20,537 nucleotides of DNA, taken from CBDVBD01 sp965372135 (GTDB taxonomy: Bacteria > Electryoneota > RPQS01 > CBDVBD01). The position numbers and the translations under genes are program-made. Positions 7,157-14,520 of this stretch are shown piece by piece; position 1 is the first letter of the stretch; each line of letters opens with the position of its first letter. The notes under the pieces are model-generated. The model was not told the DNA's origin. It did no database searches and saw only the letters and a program-made list of their open reading frames with translations. The stretch lies in assembly GCA_965372135.1 (NCBI GenBank), contig CBDVBD010000048.1:1-20537 (forward strand), written 5' to 3'.

Positions 7157-7234
7157 CACGGATGATGGAACACGGATTTCAGTGCAAGTGAGGTTTCGAA
7201 TAGTGAATCCCCACCCTCACGGGTGTTTGATGTC

Positions 7235-7263
7235 AATATAGCAAATTTTTGCAACTTATGCAA
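7235..7263 (-). promoter_or_regulatory. Promoter of the 575-aa cargo gene
   Basis: On the minus strand TTGCAT (7263-7258), 17 nt, TATATT (7240-7235), with TGC directly before the -10 box (extended -10 type). The predicted leader is ~85 nt, and a short CACCC-TCAC-GGGTG hairpin (7212-7225) lies close to its 5' end. Confidence 0.6.
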
Positions 7264-7315
7264 CTATGTATGCGAGGATATTGAAGGTGTAAAGGTGTGA
7301 GAGTACCGGAGCGAA

Positions 7316-7344
7316 ATCGGCGTTCACTAATGATGAACGCCGAT
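7316..7344 (-). terminator. Gene-end hairpin after the 560-aa cargo gene
   Basis: ATCGGCGTTCA (7316-7326) pairs perfectly with TGAACGCCGAT (7334-7344), 11 bp with a 7-nt loop, 46 nt after the stop codon of the minus-strand gene at 7390. There is no real U-tract (TTCGC follows), so termination efficiency is uncertain. The ATCGGC arm is shared with the hairpins at 9253-9284 and 11489-11518. Confidence 0.5.
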
Positions 7345-7373
7345 CGGTAGTATCGTTATTTCCCTGCGTTTTG

Positions 7374-7387
7374 GGAAACATGTTTCC
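7374..7387. repeat. 14-bp palindrome just after a stop codon
   Basis: GGAAACATGTTTCC is a perfect palindrome immediately downstream of the minus-strand stop at 7390-7392. Possible protein-binding dyad or incidental; no other copy was noticed. Confidence 0.3.
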
Positions 7388-7389
7388 GG

Positions 7390-9072
7390 TTATTGGATCA
7401 AGAGCATTTTCTTTACATCAGAGTAGTTGCCGGATTGTAGTTGATAGAAGTACATTCCGGAAGTTAGGTGGGATCCGTCGAAGGTAATCTGATGGGTACC
7501 GGCGTTGATTTTTCGGTTGATCAGAGTGGCTACTTTTTGTCCTAAGATGTTATATATCGATAAGTTGACGTGTGATGTTTGTTGGATGCGGAATTTGATG
7601 ATGGTGGTCGGGTTAAATGGGTTGGGATGGTTTTGATACAGGGCAAAATCCAGGTTGGACTGGGGGTCGTTATGAACGGTGTTGATGACCATTTCCACCA
7701 TGACCGGGATGATGATCGTGTCGGTTAAGCTGTTGTTGACGACGACGATGTTTCCTTCGTAATGGTCACCGATTTCCGCTGTGTCCGGCATTTGGAAGTT
7801 AACAGTGATTAATTGGGATACGCCGGGTTCGATATTGCCGATTTCCGGCGACAGGGTCAGCCAGGGTTCGTCCGTTTCCAATAGTTGGGTTTTGTTTCGC
7901 CCGCCAGGCACACCTGCTGTGGGAGCTGCACCGGACACCCAATTGGCGAGGTTTTCCATGAACTGGGCTTTGGTAGAAGGCGGGGTTCCATCCATCAACC
8001 CTTCGAAACTCAATGCGGTGTATGCTGCTTTGAAGTTTGCCGTTTCGTACTGCTGCGCCGCGGATTGTCCTTCGATGATGAATAACGGGATTCCGTTTCC
8101 TTGGATCATATCGGTCCACAGCGTTTCCATCGGATACGGCACCGTGAGATTAAAATCCATTCCGTCGGCAAAGGATCCGGGACCACCGCTGCAGACACTG
8201 GGTGGGGACCACATGTCCTGGTCGGTGTATGTAACACCCAAGTAATCGAACGGAAACTGACCGGGTGAGAAGGAACCGGCGCCGGGATAGCTGACGTAGA
8301 AATAGTCCTGGCTGGAGAAGAACAATGAACCTCCGCCGTCCAAATATTGCCCCAGGTTGAGTTCATCGGTAGGGGTGATGGTGTCATTGCCGTAGATACC
8401 CCAGCATTCACCGGTGAACCAGATGACCAAGTCGTATTGCTCCATTATCGTTACATCCGGACCGGGTTGTTCCGGGCTGGTTAACCAATCTACCACATGG
8501 AAATCGAAGGGTAGTTCCGCTGCTTCCAGGGCATCAGTGAAAAATTGATGTACATCAAAGTAGTTGCCGTTGTTATTGATTGATCCGCCGTCGTCATCGA
8601 CCACCAAGATAGAAGGTATCATCCCTTCGTAAGTGAAATTTAAGTCGAAGGTCAGCTCCCCCATGCCCATGTTAATGATATTAAAGGTTTCCTGGTGGGG
8701 TTCGCCAGGCGGTATTACCACGTCGAGTGATGAAATATCGATTTCTATAATCGGAATCGGTGGTAGGAAGAAATCCAATTGCACGGTATCCTGTGGGGTA
8801 ATTTCAGCGGTGTCGGTTTCGGTGGAATACCCCATTTTAGAAGCGGTAACACTGTAGGTTCCCACTGGAATGCCGAGGAATGTATAGGTTCCTTGGGCAT
8901 TGGTCCAGGCTGTGTCGTTTTGCAGCACTACTGTGGCTTCTTCAATGGGGTTATTGGATACCAAGTCACGCACATCACCAATCAGGCTTCCAACTTGTCC
9001 AAAGCAGACTGTAGTCCAGGTAAGCGTAAGCAGGATTCCTGCTAACAAGACATGAAACAATTTTAGTCTCAT
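7390..9072 (-). CDS. Type IX secreted protein with carboxypeptidase-regulatory-like domain and Ig domain interrupted by a GATase/ThuA-like domain (560 aa)
   Basis: The open frame extends upstream to 9237, but ATG 9072 is the likely start. A full AGGAGG (9080-9085) lies 7 nt before it, a signal peptide follows at once (MRLKLFHVLLAGILLTLTW), and the predicted promoter (9164-9192) lies inside the longer frame. Domains: carboxypeptidase-regulatory-like ~26-105; Hydin/Ig-like from ~107; nested alpha/beta domain ~151-390 (SILVVDDDGG, YDLVIWFTGECWGIYGND, GGGSLFFSSQDYFY); Ig-like remainder from ~397 (DEPWLTLSPEIG); sorting domain ~478-560 (HPNPFNPTTIIKFRIQQ to KKMLLIQ). The final residue is Gln where the paralogues have Lys. 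The order and motifs match the 575-aa protein closely, so the two are tandem paralogues. Function beyond surface display or secretion is unknown. Confidence 0.9.
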   Translation of the reverse strand: MRLKLFHVLLAGILLTLTWTTVCFGQVGSLIGDVRDLVSNNPIEEATVVLQNDTAWTNAQGTYTFLGIPVGTYSVTASKMGYSTETDTAEITPQDTVQLDFFLPPIPIIEIDISSLDVVIPPGEPHQETFNIINMGMGELTFDLNFTYEGMIPSILVVDDDGGSINNNGNYFDVHQFFTDALEAAELPFDFHVVDWLTSPEQPGPDVTIMEQYDLVIWFTGECWGIYGNDTITPTDELNLGQYLDGGGSLFFSSQDYFYVSYPGAGSFSPGQFPFDYLGVTYTDQDMWSPPSVCSGGPGSFADGMDFNLTVPYPMETLWTDMIQGNGIPLFIIEGQSAAQQYETANFKAAYTALSFEGLMDGTPPSTKAQFMENLANWVSGAAPTAGVPGGRNKTQLLETDEPWLTLSPEIGNIEPGVSQLITVNFQMPDTAEIGDHYEGNIVVVNNSLTDTIIIPVMVEMVINTVHNDPQSNLDFALYQNHPNPFNPTTIIKFRIQQTSHVNLSIYNILGQKVATLINRKINAGTHQITFDGSHLTSGMYFYQLQSGNYSDVKKMLLIQ

Positions 9073-9079
9073 TGGTTTT

Positions 9080-9085
9080 CCTCCT
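9080..9085 (-). promoter_or_regulatory. Ribosome binding site deciding the 9072 start
   Basis: A perfect AGGAGG on the minus strand, 7 nt before ATG 9072, directly ahead of a signal peptide. Confidence 0.75.
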
Positions 9086-9163
9086 CGTTGTGGACGAAAG
9101 AAGCAACGGTCTTTGGATTGGATATTTCTTAATTGTTTTGAGTGACGGTGCTGTGGTAATTTT

Positions 9164-9192
9164 AATATAATGAAAGTAAAGACGATTTGCAA
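9164..9192 (-). promoter_or_regulatory. Promoter of the 560-aa cargo gene
   Basis: On the minus strand TTGCAA (9192-9187), 17 nt, TATATT (9169-9164). The transcription start would be near 9158, giving a leader of ~85 nt before ATG 9072. Confidence 0.6.
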
Positions 9193-9252
9193 GAGGTTTG
9201 GTGCATTATGACGATATTTTAGTGTCGGAAGGGTCATGCTGGTGCATATAAA

Positions 9253-9284
9253 ACATCGGCACCCAGAATAGCGGGTGCCGATGT
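9253..9284 (-). terminator. Terminator hairpin after the YCF48-like gene
   Basis: ACATCGGCACCC (9253-9264) pairs perfectly with GGGTGCCGATGT (9273-9284), a 12-bp stem with an 8-nt loop. On the minus strand it is followed by a short T-run and AT-rich DNA. It lies 29 nt past the stop of the gene at 9313 and shares its CATCGGC arm with the other gene-end hairpins. Confidence 0.65.
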
Positions 9285-9312
9285 GGTTATTTCAGAAGTA
9301 TTGATGGTCAGA

Positions 9313-11469
9313 TTATTTGATCATTACCATCTTTTTTATGTCAGTAAAGTTGCTGGCATTGATTTTGTAGAAGTACACACCGCTGGCAAGTGAAGAACCG
9401 TTGAAATTGACCAGATGAGAACCGGCATCCAGGGGTTTATCAACCAAAGTCCAGATCTTTTGACCGAGGATATTATAGACCGCCAGGGTGACATGAGTGT
9501 TTTCCCTGAGGTCGAACCGGATTTCCGTAGAGGGGTTGAAGGGGTTCGGATAGTTCTGGTATAATGCGAACTCTTGAGGAATGATTTTGGTGATGTCATC
9601 GCCAACAGATTGCTCCGGGGTATAGACAAGCACTATGCCCTGATCGGTGGACGCATAGCGGTGATCTTGGTCGATGACATGTATGTCCATTATTCTGTGT
9701 TCGCTGAGGACCGTATCCACCTGCCAGGCTGCTAATGGAGTTTTGAAAATTATGTACCCATCATCACCCGCAGCCCATGCCACCTGTTCACTCTGATACC
9801 TGACTGCATTAAGAGGGGTGCTGTCTGGTGCCGTAGTTTCGTTCCAATTAGTGTCACCAATAATGGTTTCAAGGATCGTTCCATAGATGGAGACGCCGAT
9901 TCCTTGTTCCGTATCCAACATATCGATGGATCGGATTGAACGAAAACCGGTCGCATGTACTTCTGAATACTGGTAATACCAGTTAGCTCCCCCATTGTTG
10001 GTGTGGAGGATGATGCCGGTGTGATTCTGCCAGTTATACCCTGAGCACCAGCCATTTTGGTCGTCAATGAAATCGATGGAATATAAGTAGTCGGCGTTGG
10101 ATGGTGCGAATTGAGCAGACCAGTTTGCGCCGGCATCAGTGGTGTGCCTGATGATTCCACCGATCCCACAATACCAGCCTTCCTGGCTGTTTATAAAAGA
10201 CAAGCTGTTGGCGGATGACGCCAAAGCTTGATCCCAATCTTGACCGCCGTTGGTGGTTCCCCATATCCTATTGTTGCTTAGCGCCCACCCCGTGTCGCTG
10301 TCCAGGAAATAAATGTCTGTTAATCCACCGCCTCCAGCTTCCATCAGGATTGTCTGCCAGCTGTAACCGCCGTCTGTGGTGTGCACTACGATTTCGGGAG
10401 CTGCTCCGAAACTCTGAAAATCCACTCCTCCCGCTGCCCAGCCTTCATTTTCATCCAGGAAAAATATCGACCGAAGATGTACTTCCTGGTGGTATTTCGT
10501 GTATGTCCAAGTGCTGCCTTGGTCAATGGATCTGGAGGCGATTGCACCGTAACCACCGGCTCCGGCAAAGGTTCCTTCGCCACCGACAGCCAGGTAGATA
10601 TCCTGCAAATCCAGGTAAGTAAGGTCGGTATAACTTCCTCCGATTTTTTCATAGCTCCAGGTGTGGAACGAACTGTCACTATGCAGGAAGTTCCCCCTTC
10701 TGCCCACAACTCTGACTTGAGTCGAATCAAGCGCCACCAACGCTATTGGTTCAAGGAGCATTGAATAGGAAGTGGAGTCCCAGGTTGCACCCCCATCACG
10801 AGTTCTGTACACATCGCCGTAAATTCCGCAATAGAATCCAGTTTGATCGTTTAAGAATACTACATCGGTGAGATTGCTGACAGAGAAATTGCGGATCGAA
10901 GTCCATATCTGACCACCATCGGTGGTTTTCCATGCGGAAATTCCGGCAGCAGCCCAGATTTCGTTTTCGTTGACGTAATCTATTGCGTACACTTGGTTGA
11001 TAGCAGGGGTTGTTCCTATTATCCAAGTATTTCCTCTGTCTTCTGTGGTCCAGATTTCCCCGTCATCGAAACCCAATGCAAAGGTAGAATCATCATGGGT
11101 TGATACTGACACTACGTCGGCACTGGTGGCGAGAGTAACACTTGACCACGAATCACCGGAATCAGTCGTTATGGCAAGTGTGCCACTATCTCCTGCCGTG
11201 ACAGCGAATTGGTTGCCATAACAGGAGATAGCATTCATGTTGACTGATGAAACTATTGATTGCTCCCATAAGACTCCACCATCGGTGGAACGATACACGA
11301 TTCCTGAATCCGCAGCAGCCACTACTGTGGTGGTTGAGGGGAAGTGATCAACGGCGTTCATTGCAGCGCGAACTGGAATCGGCTGTACCTGGCTCCAATC
11401 CCCCATTAATGGTGCTGTAATCAGGATTAATGATCCGAGCATTGAAAGGAAAATAAATGATGTTCTCAT
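9313..11469 (-). CDS. Type IX secreted YCF48/BNR-repeat (Asp-box) protein (718 aa)
   Basis: ATG 11469 follows an AGAGGA site. A signal peptide (FIFLSMLGSLILITAPLMG) precedes about 12 repeats of ~45 residues, each ending in an Asp-box-like motif such as YRSTDGGVLWE, AWKTTDGGQIWTS, VYRTRDGGATWDS, VHTTDGGYSWQ and LHTNNGGANWY. This is the beta-propeller repeat of YCF48/photosystem II assembly-like and sialidase-type (BNR) proteins. Here it is an extracellular repeat protein with no sign of photosynthesis or sialidase catalytic residues. Residues ~633-718 are the sorting domain (YPNPFNPSTEIRFDL to KKMVMIK). About 100 bp of it is nearly identical to the next gene upstream. It lacks the carboxypeptidase-regulatory-like, Ig-like and GATase-like modules of the other cargo proteins. 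Confidence 0.92.
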   Translation of the reverse strand: MRTSFIFLSMLGSLILITAPLMGDWSQVQPIPVRAAMNAVDHFPSTTTVVAAADSGIVYRSTDGGVLWEQSIVSSVNMNAISCYGNQFAVTAGDSGTLAITTDSGDSWSSVTLATSADVVSVSTHDDSTFALGFDDGEIWTTEDRGNTWIIGTTPAINQVYAIDYVNENEIWAAAGISAWKTTDGGQIWTSIRNFSVSNLTDVVFLNDQTGFYCGIYGDVYRTRDGGATWDSTSYSMLLEPIALVALDSTQVRVVGRRGNFLHSDSSFHTWSYEKIGGSYTDLTYLDLQDIYLAVGGEGTFAGAGGYGAIASRSIDQGSTWTYTKYHQEVHLRSIFFLDENEGWAAGGVDFQSFGAAPEIVVHTTDGGYSWQTILMEAGGGGLTDIYFLDSDTGWALSNNRIWGTTNGGQDWDQALASSANSLSFINSQEGWYCGIGGIIRHTTDAGANWSAQFAPSNADYLYSIDFIDDQNGWCSGYNWQNHTGIILHTNNGGANWYYQYSEVHATGFRSIRSIDMLDTEQGIGVSIYGTILETIIGDTNWNETTAPDSTPLNAVRYQSEQVAWAAGDDGYIIFKTPLAAWQVDTVLSEHRIMDIHVIDQDHRYASTDQGIVLVYTPEQSVGDDITKIIPQEFALYQNYPNPFNPSTEIRFDLRENTHVTLAVYNILGQKIWTLVDKPLDAGSHLVNFNGSSLASGVYFYKINASNFTDIKKMVMIK
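9458..9560 (-). repeat. 103-bp near-identical repeat (copy 1) within a sorting domain
   Basis: This segment matches 11698-11800 with a single difference (9472 A versus 11712 G, a synonymous Asn codon change). It encodes the core of the sorting domain from YPNPFNPSTEIRFDL to VYNILGQ. The flanking sequence diverges quickly, which points to gene conversion or recent duplication. Confidence 0.85.
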
Positions 11470-11480
11470 GAGAGTCCTCT

Positions 11481-11518
11481 AAAAAAGGATCGGCGTCCGC
11501 CTCGCGACGGACGCCGAT
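11481..11518 (-). terminator. Intrinsic terminator after the 865-aa cargo gene, inside the leader of the next gene
   Basis: ATCGGCGTCCG (11489-11499) pairs perfectly with CGGACGCCGAT (11508-11518), an 11-bp stem with an 8-nt loop. On the minus strand it is followed by CC and six Ts (11486-11481). It terminates transcription from the gene ending at 11553. Its T-run is only 11 nt from the ATG of the YCF48-like gene, so it may also act as an attenuator for that gene. Confidence 0.75.
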
Positions 11519-11552
11519 TATAGGTGTTTACATTCATCAGTAACCAAACGGT
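11517..11552 (-). promoter_or_regulatory. Weak candidate promoter for the YCF48-like gene
   Basis: On the minus strand a perfect TATAAT (11522-11517) lies directly in front of the terminator hairpin. Upstream, TTGGTT is 19 nt away, longer than the 17 nt seen elsewhere. If real, the transcript would start inside the hairpin arm. Otherwise this gene depends on readthrough from upstream. Confidence 0.25.
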
Positions 11553-14150
11553 TTACTTCATCATTACCATCTTCTTCATATCAGTGTATTGACCGGCTTT
11601 GATACTGTAGAAATAGACACCGGATGCAAATGCACCGCCATTGAAGCTGACCAGATGTGATCCGGCATCCAGGGGCTCGTCGACTAAGGTCAAGACATTT
11701 TGACCGAGGATGTTATAGACCGCCAGGGTGACATGAGTGTTTTCCCTGAGGTCGAACCGGATTTCCGTAGAGGGGTTGAAGGGGTTCGGATAGTTCTGGT
11801 GCAGCGCGTAATCCAACGGTAGTTCGCTGCCGATGTCCCTGACGTAAGTGACGATAACCACAGTAACATCAATGGTCTGGTCACCCAACAAGGAGTTGTT
11901 GTGAATGATGATCTGCGCTTCCCAGGTGTCTCCGACAATTGCGGTATCGGGGATATCGAAGGCTGCAGTAATGGTTTCAGATTCGCTGGGTTGGATGGTT
12001 CCGGTGGCGGGGTTGCATTCCAGCCACACCTGATCGGTTTCGAAATAGCCGGGCGCCGGACGGGTTACAGGACCAGCCAAAGTGGCACTGGTCTGGTGTT
12101 CGACGCCGGCGAGTCTCGCTGCCGGGTTTACGCTTTCGGTAGGCGTGATGGGGGGACGGGGTGGAGCTTCCACGATGTCCGCGTCACGACCGCCCATCCA
12201 GCTAATGAGGTTTTCCATGAACTGAGCTTTAGTGCTGGGGGCAGTACCATCTAGCAATCCTGCGAAACATATTGTGGTAAAGACTATTTTAAAACCGCCA
12301 GCATCATACTGAGTAGCGGAGGCTCGCCCAGTATTTGTCAGTAATGCAATACCTGCCATTGTGATGAGTTCATCTGCATAGAGAAGAGATCCTGCATGAG
12401 GATTAAGGGTATTAAAGGTCATTCCCTCAGCAAAGGAACCGGTACCACCGATCCATGTTACATCATTTTCCCAATAGTCCTGGAAGGTTGAGGAAACTCC
12501 AAGATAATCATAGGGAAATTGTCCCGCGCTGAATGAGGATGCACCCGGATAACTTGCCCAGAAGTAATCCTGTGCAGAAAGGAAAAAGTTACCGCCACCA
12601 TCTAAATAGGTGGCTAAGTTTGTCTCATCATTACCAGTGAGGACATCGAATCCATAAAAACCCCAGGTTTCACCTGTGAACCAAATTACCAGGTCGTAGT
12701 CCGCCATTTCAGCAGCGGTTGGTCCATCTTGTGGTGGAACTGTGATTGTCCAGTCCACTATGAAGGTATCATAGGTGTAACCGGCATCATCCAACGCATC
12801 AAAGAAAACATCTTCGAGGGCTGTGTATGTTCCACCGTTGTTGAGACTGCCGTCATCGTCCACCACCAGGATGGTTTCAATGCCGGGACCGATGGGATCG
12901 AAGTCGATTTCGATATCGAATTCTAGTTCGCCGTCACCGATGTTGGAGATGTTGAAGGTCTCGTCGTGCATTTCGCCGGGAGACAGGTTCAAATTGATTT
13001 CACTGACGTCCACACTGATGATGGGTTGAGTCAGCGCGAAGTCTAGCTCGGTGGTTTGACCGCCGATGATTTCCACTGATTCCGTTTGCGGATTGTACCC
13101 GAAGGCGGAAGCAGTGACATCATAGGTGCCTGCAGCGATACCCAGGAATTCGTATTCCCCAAGCGCATTAGTGTAAGTGGTATCGTCTTCGAGAACCACC
13201 ATCGCGTCTTGGATGGGATCGCCGCTGGCGGACTCGGATACTTCACCTTCCAGATCACCGGGTGGGCCCGCTTCGTACATCTCCAGGACGAATATCATGT
13301 CATCAGGGTCACCCTGAGTCATGCCGACCATGACATGATAGCCTGTGATGAATTCATCGGTCATTGCCAATCCGCCAGCTATTTGGCCAATAGATCCAGG
13401 GATTAGAGGAACTTCATAGGTGGTTCCTGTAGCTGAATGTGTCACTGGATCGTATTGGATGATCGTAGTAAGATAACTAATACCAGTTTGGTTGAATATC
13501 CACAACCAGGGACCGGCGGGATCCACATTATCCCATGCCATTCCATAAGCGGCGTTAGCCTCGCTAACCGTTCCGGTGTAGATTACAGTACCGTTACGAT
13601 CGAACTCGTAGATGGGGAGACTAAAGGATTTGGTCCAGAAGTGATCGGTGGCTGGGTCATAAGCCAGTGCCCGGTTGGGATTGCTGGGACCACTGAATTC
13701 GTTGGCTTGCACCCGGTTGCCGTTAAGGTCAAAGCAGTACATCATGTTGGAGTCGGAACCATAGAGGTAGGTTCCGTCAAATACTAAGTCGCGCCAGCCC
13801 CATCCGGCTGAACCCCATTGATTGAACTGGTCAACCAGACCGCCGTCGTCATCCAGCTTGTACACCTGATTGGGTTCTCCTGCGGAATTACCGCCGGTTG
13901 CCCAAAAGTACCCACCGGCGTATTCGACCCCCAGCAACTGGTTGTCGCCGCAAGTGTCGCCGGCGTTGGTGGAGAAGAGCAGATCCCACTGATCATCCAT
14001 CGGGGGATAAAAAACCGGACCCGCAAGTGGTGCGATGTCGGAGTTTTGTGGGGTGATTAATGCTCTTTCCAGTGTGCCGCTTGCTATGACATTGGAAAAT
14101 GTCAGCAGCAGTGCAGCGCAAATAACCATTGCAATGATTGCCCTTTTCAT
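11553..14150 (-). CDS. Type IX secreted mosaic protein: propeller, carboxypeptidase-regulatory-like, Ig-like with nested GATase/ThuA-like domain, sorting domain (865 aa)
   Basis: ATG 14150 follows AAGGAGAG. After a signal peptide (IIAMVICAALLLTFSNVIAS) comes a propeller-like domain ~53-295 that closely matches the N-terminus of the 553-aa protein (NAGDTC, GWGWRDLVFDGTYLYGSD). A carboxypeptidase-regulatory-like domain (~296-385, LGEYEFLGIAAGTYDV) leads into a Hydin/Ig-like domain. That is interrupted at ~425-660 by the alpha/beta domain (TILVVDDDG, YDLVIWFTGETWGFYG, GGGNFFLSAQDYFW). A Pro/Ala-rich linker (~665-700) precedes the resumed Ig-like part (FETDQVWLECNP) and the sorting domain (~780-865). 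This is the only paralogue with every module. Where the two shorter paralogues have GECWG it has GETWG, so that cysteine is not conserved. The biochemical function is unknown. Confidence 0.92.
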   Translation of the reverse strand: MKRAIIAMVICAALLLTFSNVIASGTLERALITPQNSDIAPLAGPVFYPPMDDQWDLLFSTNAGDTCGDNQLLGVEYAGGYFWATGGNSAGEPNQVYKLDDDGGLVDQFNQWGSAGWGWRDLVFDGTYLYGSDSNMMYCFDLNGNRVQANEFSGPSNPNRALAYDPATDHFWTKSFSLPIYEFDRNGTVIYTGTVSEANAAYGMAWDNVDPAGPWLWIFNQTGISYLTTIIQYDPVTHSATGTTYEVPLIPGSIGQIAGGLAMTDEFITGYHVMVGMTQGDPDDMIFVLEMYEAGPPGDLEGEVSESASGDPIQDAMVVLEDDTTYTNALGEYEFLGIAAGTYDVTASAFGYNPQTESVEIIGGQTTELDFALTQPIISVDVSEINLNLSPGEMHDETFNISNIGDGELEFDIEIDFDPIGPGIETILVVDDDGSLNNGGTYTALEDVFFDALDDAGYTYDTFIVDWTITVPPQDGPTAAEMADYDLVIWFTGETWGFYGFDVLTGNDETNLATYLDGGGNFFLSAQDYFWASYPGASSFSAGQFPYDYLGVSSTFQDYWENDVTWIGGTGSFAEGMTFNTLNPHAGSLLYADELITMAGIALLTNTGRASATQYDAGGFKIVFTTICFAGLLDGTAPSTKAQFMENLISWMGGRDADIVEAPPRPPITPTESVNPAARLAGVEHQTSATLAGPVTRPAPGYFETDQVWLECNPATGTIQPSESETITAAFDIPDTAIVGDTWEAQIIIHNNSLLGDQTIDVTVVIVTYVRDIGSELPLDYALHQNYPNPFNPSTEIRFDLRENTHVTLAVYNILGQNVLTLVDEPLDAGSHLVSFNGGAFASGVYFYSIKAGQYTDMKKMVMMK
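11698..11800 (-). repeat. 103-bp near-identical repeat (copy 2) within a sorting domain
   Basis: Partner of 9458-9560, offset 2240 bp, one mismatch. See that entry. Confidence 0.85.
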
Positions 14151-14173
14151 AAGCTCTCCTTAAGCTTTGTAAG

Positions 14174-14217
14174 TGGTTGATTTATTTTAAAGTTTTAGAG
14201 TAAACAAAAATCAACCA
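14174..14217 (-). repeat. Inverted repeat in the leader of the 865-aa gene
   Basis: TGGTTGATTT (14174-14183) and AAATCAACCA (14208-14217) are perfect 10-bp inverted arms around 24 AT-rich nt, 23 bp before the start codon. It could be a leader stem or a dyad for a regulator. Confidence 0.45.
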
Positions 14218-14396
14218 TGAGTAACTTGCTAATATTCAATTACATGTCGTGATTGTTAAACCCCTTCCTTTTGCAACAATGACACATTTTTTCAGTTGTC
14301 TCAACAGAAAAGGATCTGCTACCACCTCCTTTCGATTTTAAATTTCTTACATTTGTATTACATGACATTATACATGCTATGGTATTCCAATTAGCT

Positions 14397-14425
14397 AAAA
14401 TACATAAACCAGCTTACTAATGCAA
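14397..14425 (-). promoter_or_regulatory. Weak promoter candidate for the 865-aa gene
   Basis: On the minus strand TTGCAT (14425-14420), 17 nt, TATTTT (14402-14397). The spacing matches the other promoters, but the -10 box differs from TATATT, and the leader would be ~240 nt. Confidence 0.3.
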
Positions 14426-14520
14426 TAGTTTTTTCAACTTTTTTGCGATACAAATTTTCCAGCAAGATATTTCTTATAGTAGTGGTGTTGGTAAGGGTTG
14501 ATAGGTCGAAATATTTATGA

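Larger units (their letters stand above)
14151..14520. other. AT-rich intergenic region and leader of the 865-aa gene
   Basis: These 370 bp lie between the lptD stop and the start of the 865-aa cargo gene, both on the minus strand. I see no coding frame of interest, no RNA gene and no clear terminator after lptD. Contents: an inverted repeat (14174-14217) just upstream of the ribosome site, and a weak promoter candidate (14397-14425). Confidence 0.7.

Noticed and set aside
6440..8430. Cysteine in WFTGECWG as a GATase-type nucleophile
   Set aside because: It is replaced by Thr in the 865-aa paralogue and lies after an earlier strand than the usual nucleophile elbow.
9073..9237. Longer N-terminus (55 extra residues) for the 560-aa cargo protein
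   Set aside because: It would put the signal peptide inside the protein, overlaps a good promoter, and a perfect AGGAGG site serves ATG 9072.
9313..11469. Photosystem II assembly factor or sialidase
   Set aside because: Only the repeat motif is shared with those families; there is no catalytic sialidase set and no photosynthesis context, and the protein carries a secretion tag.
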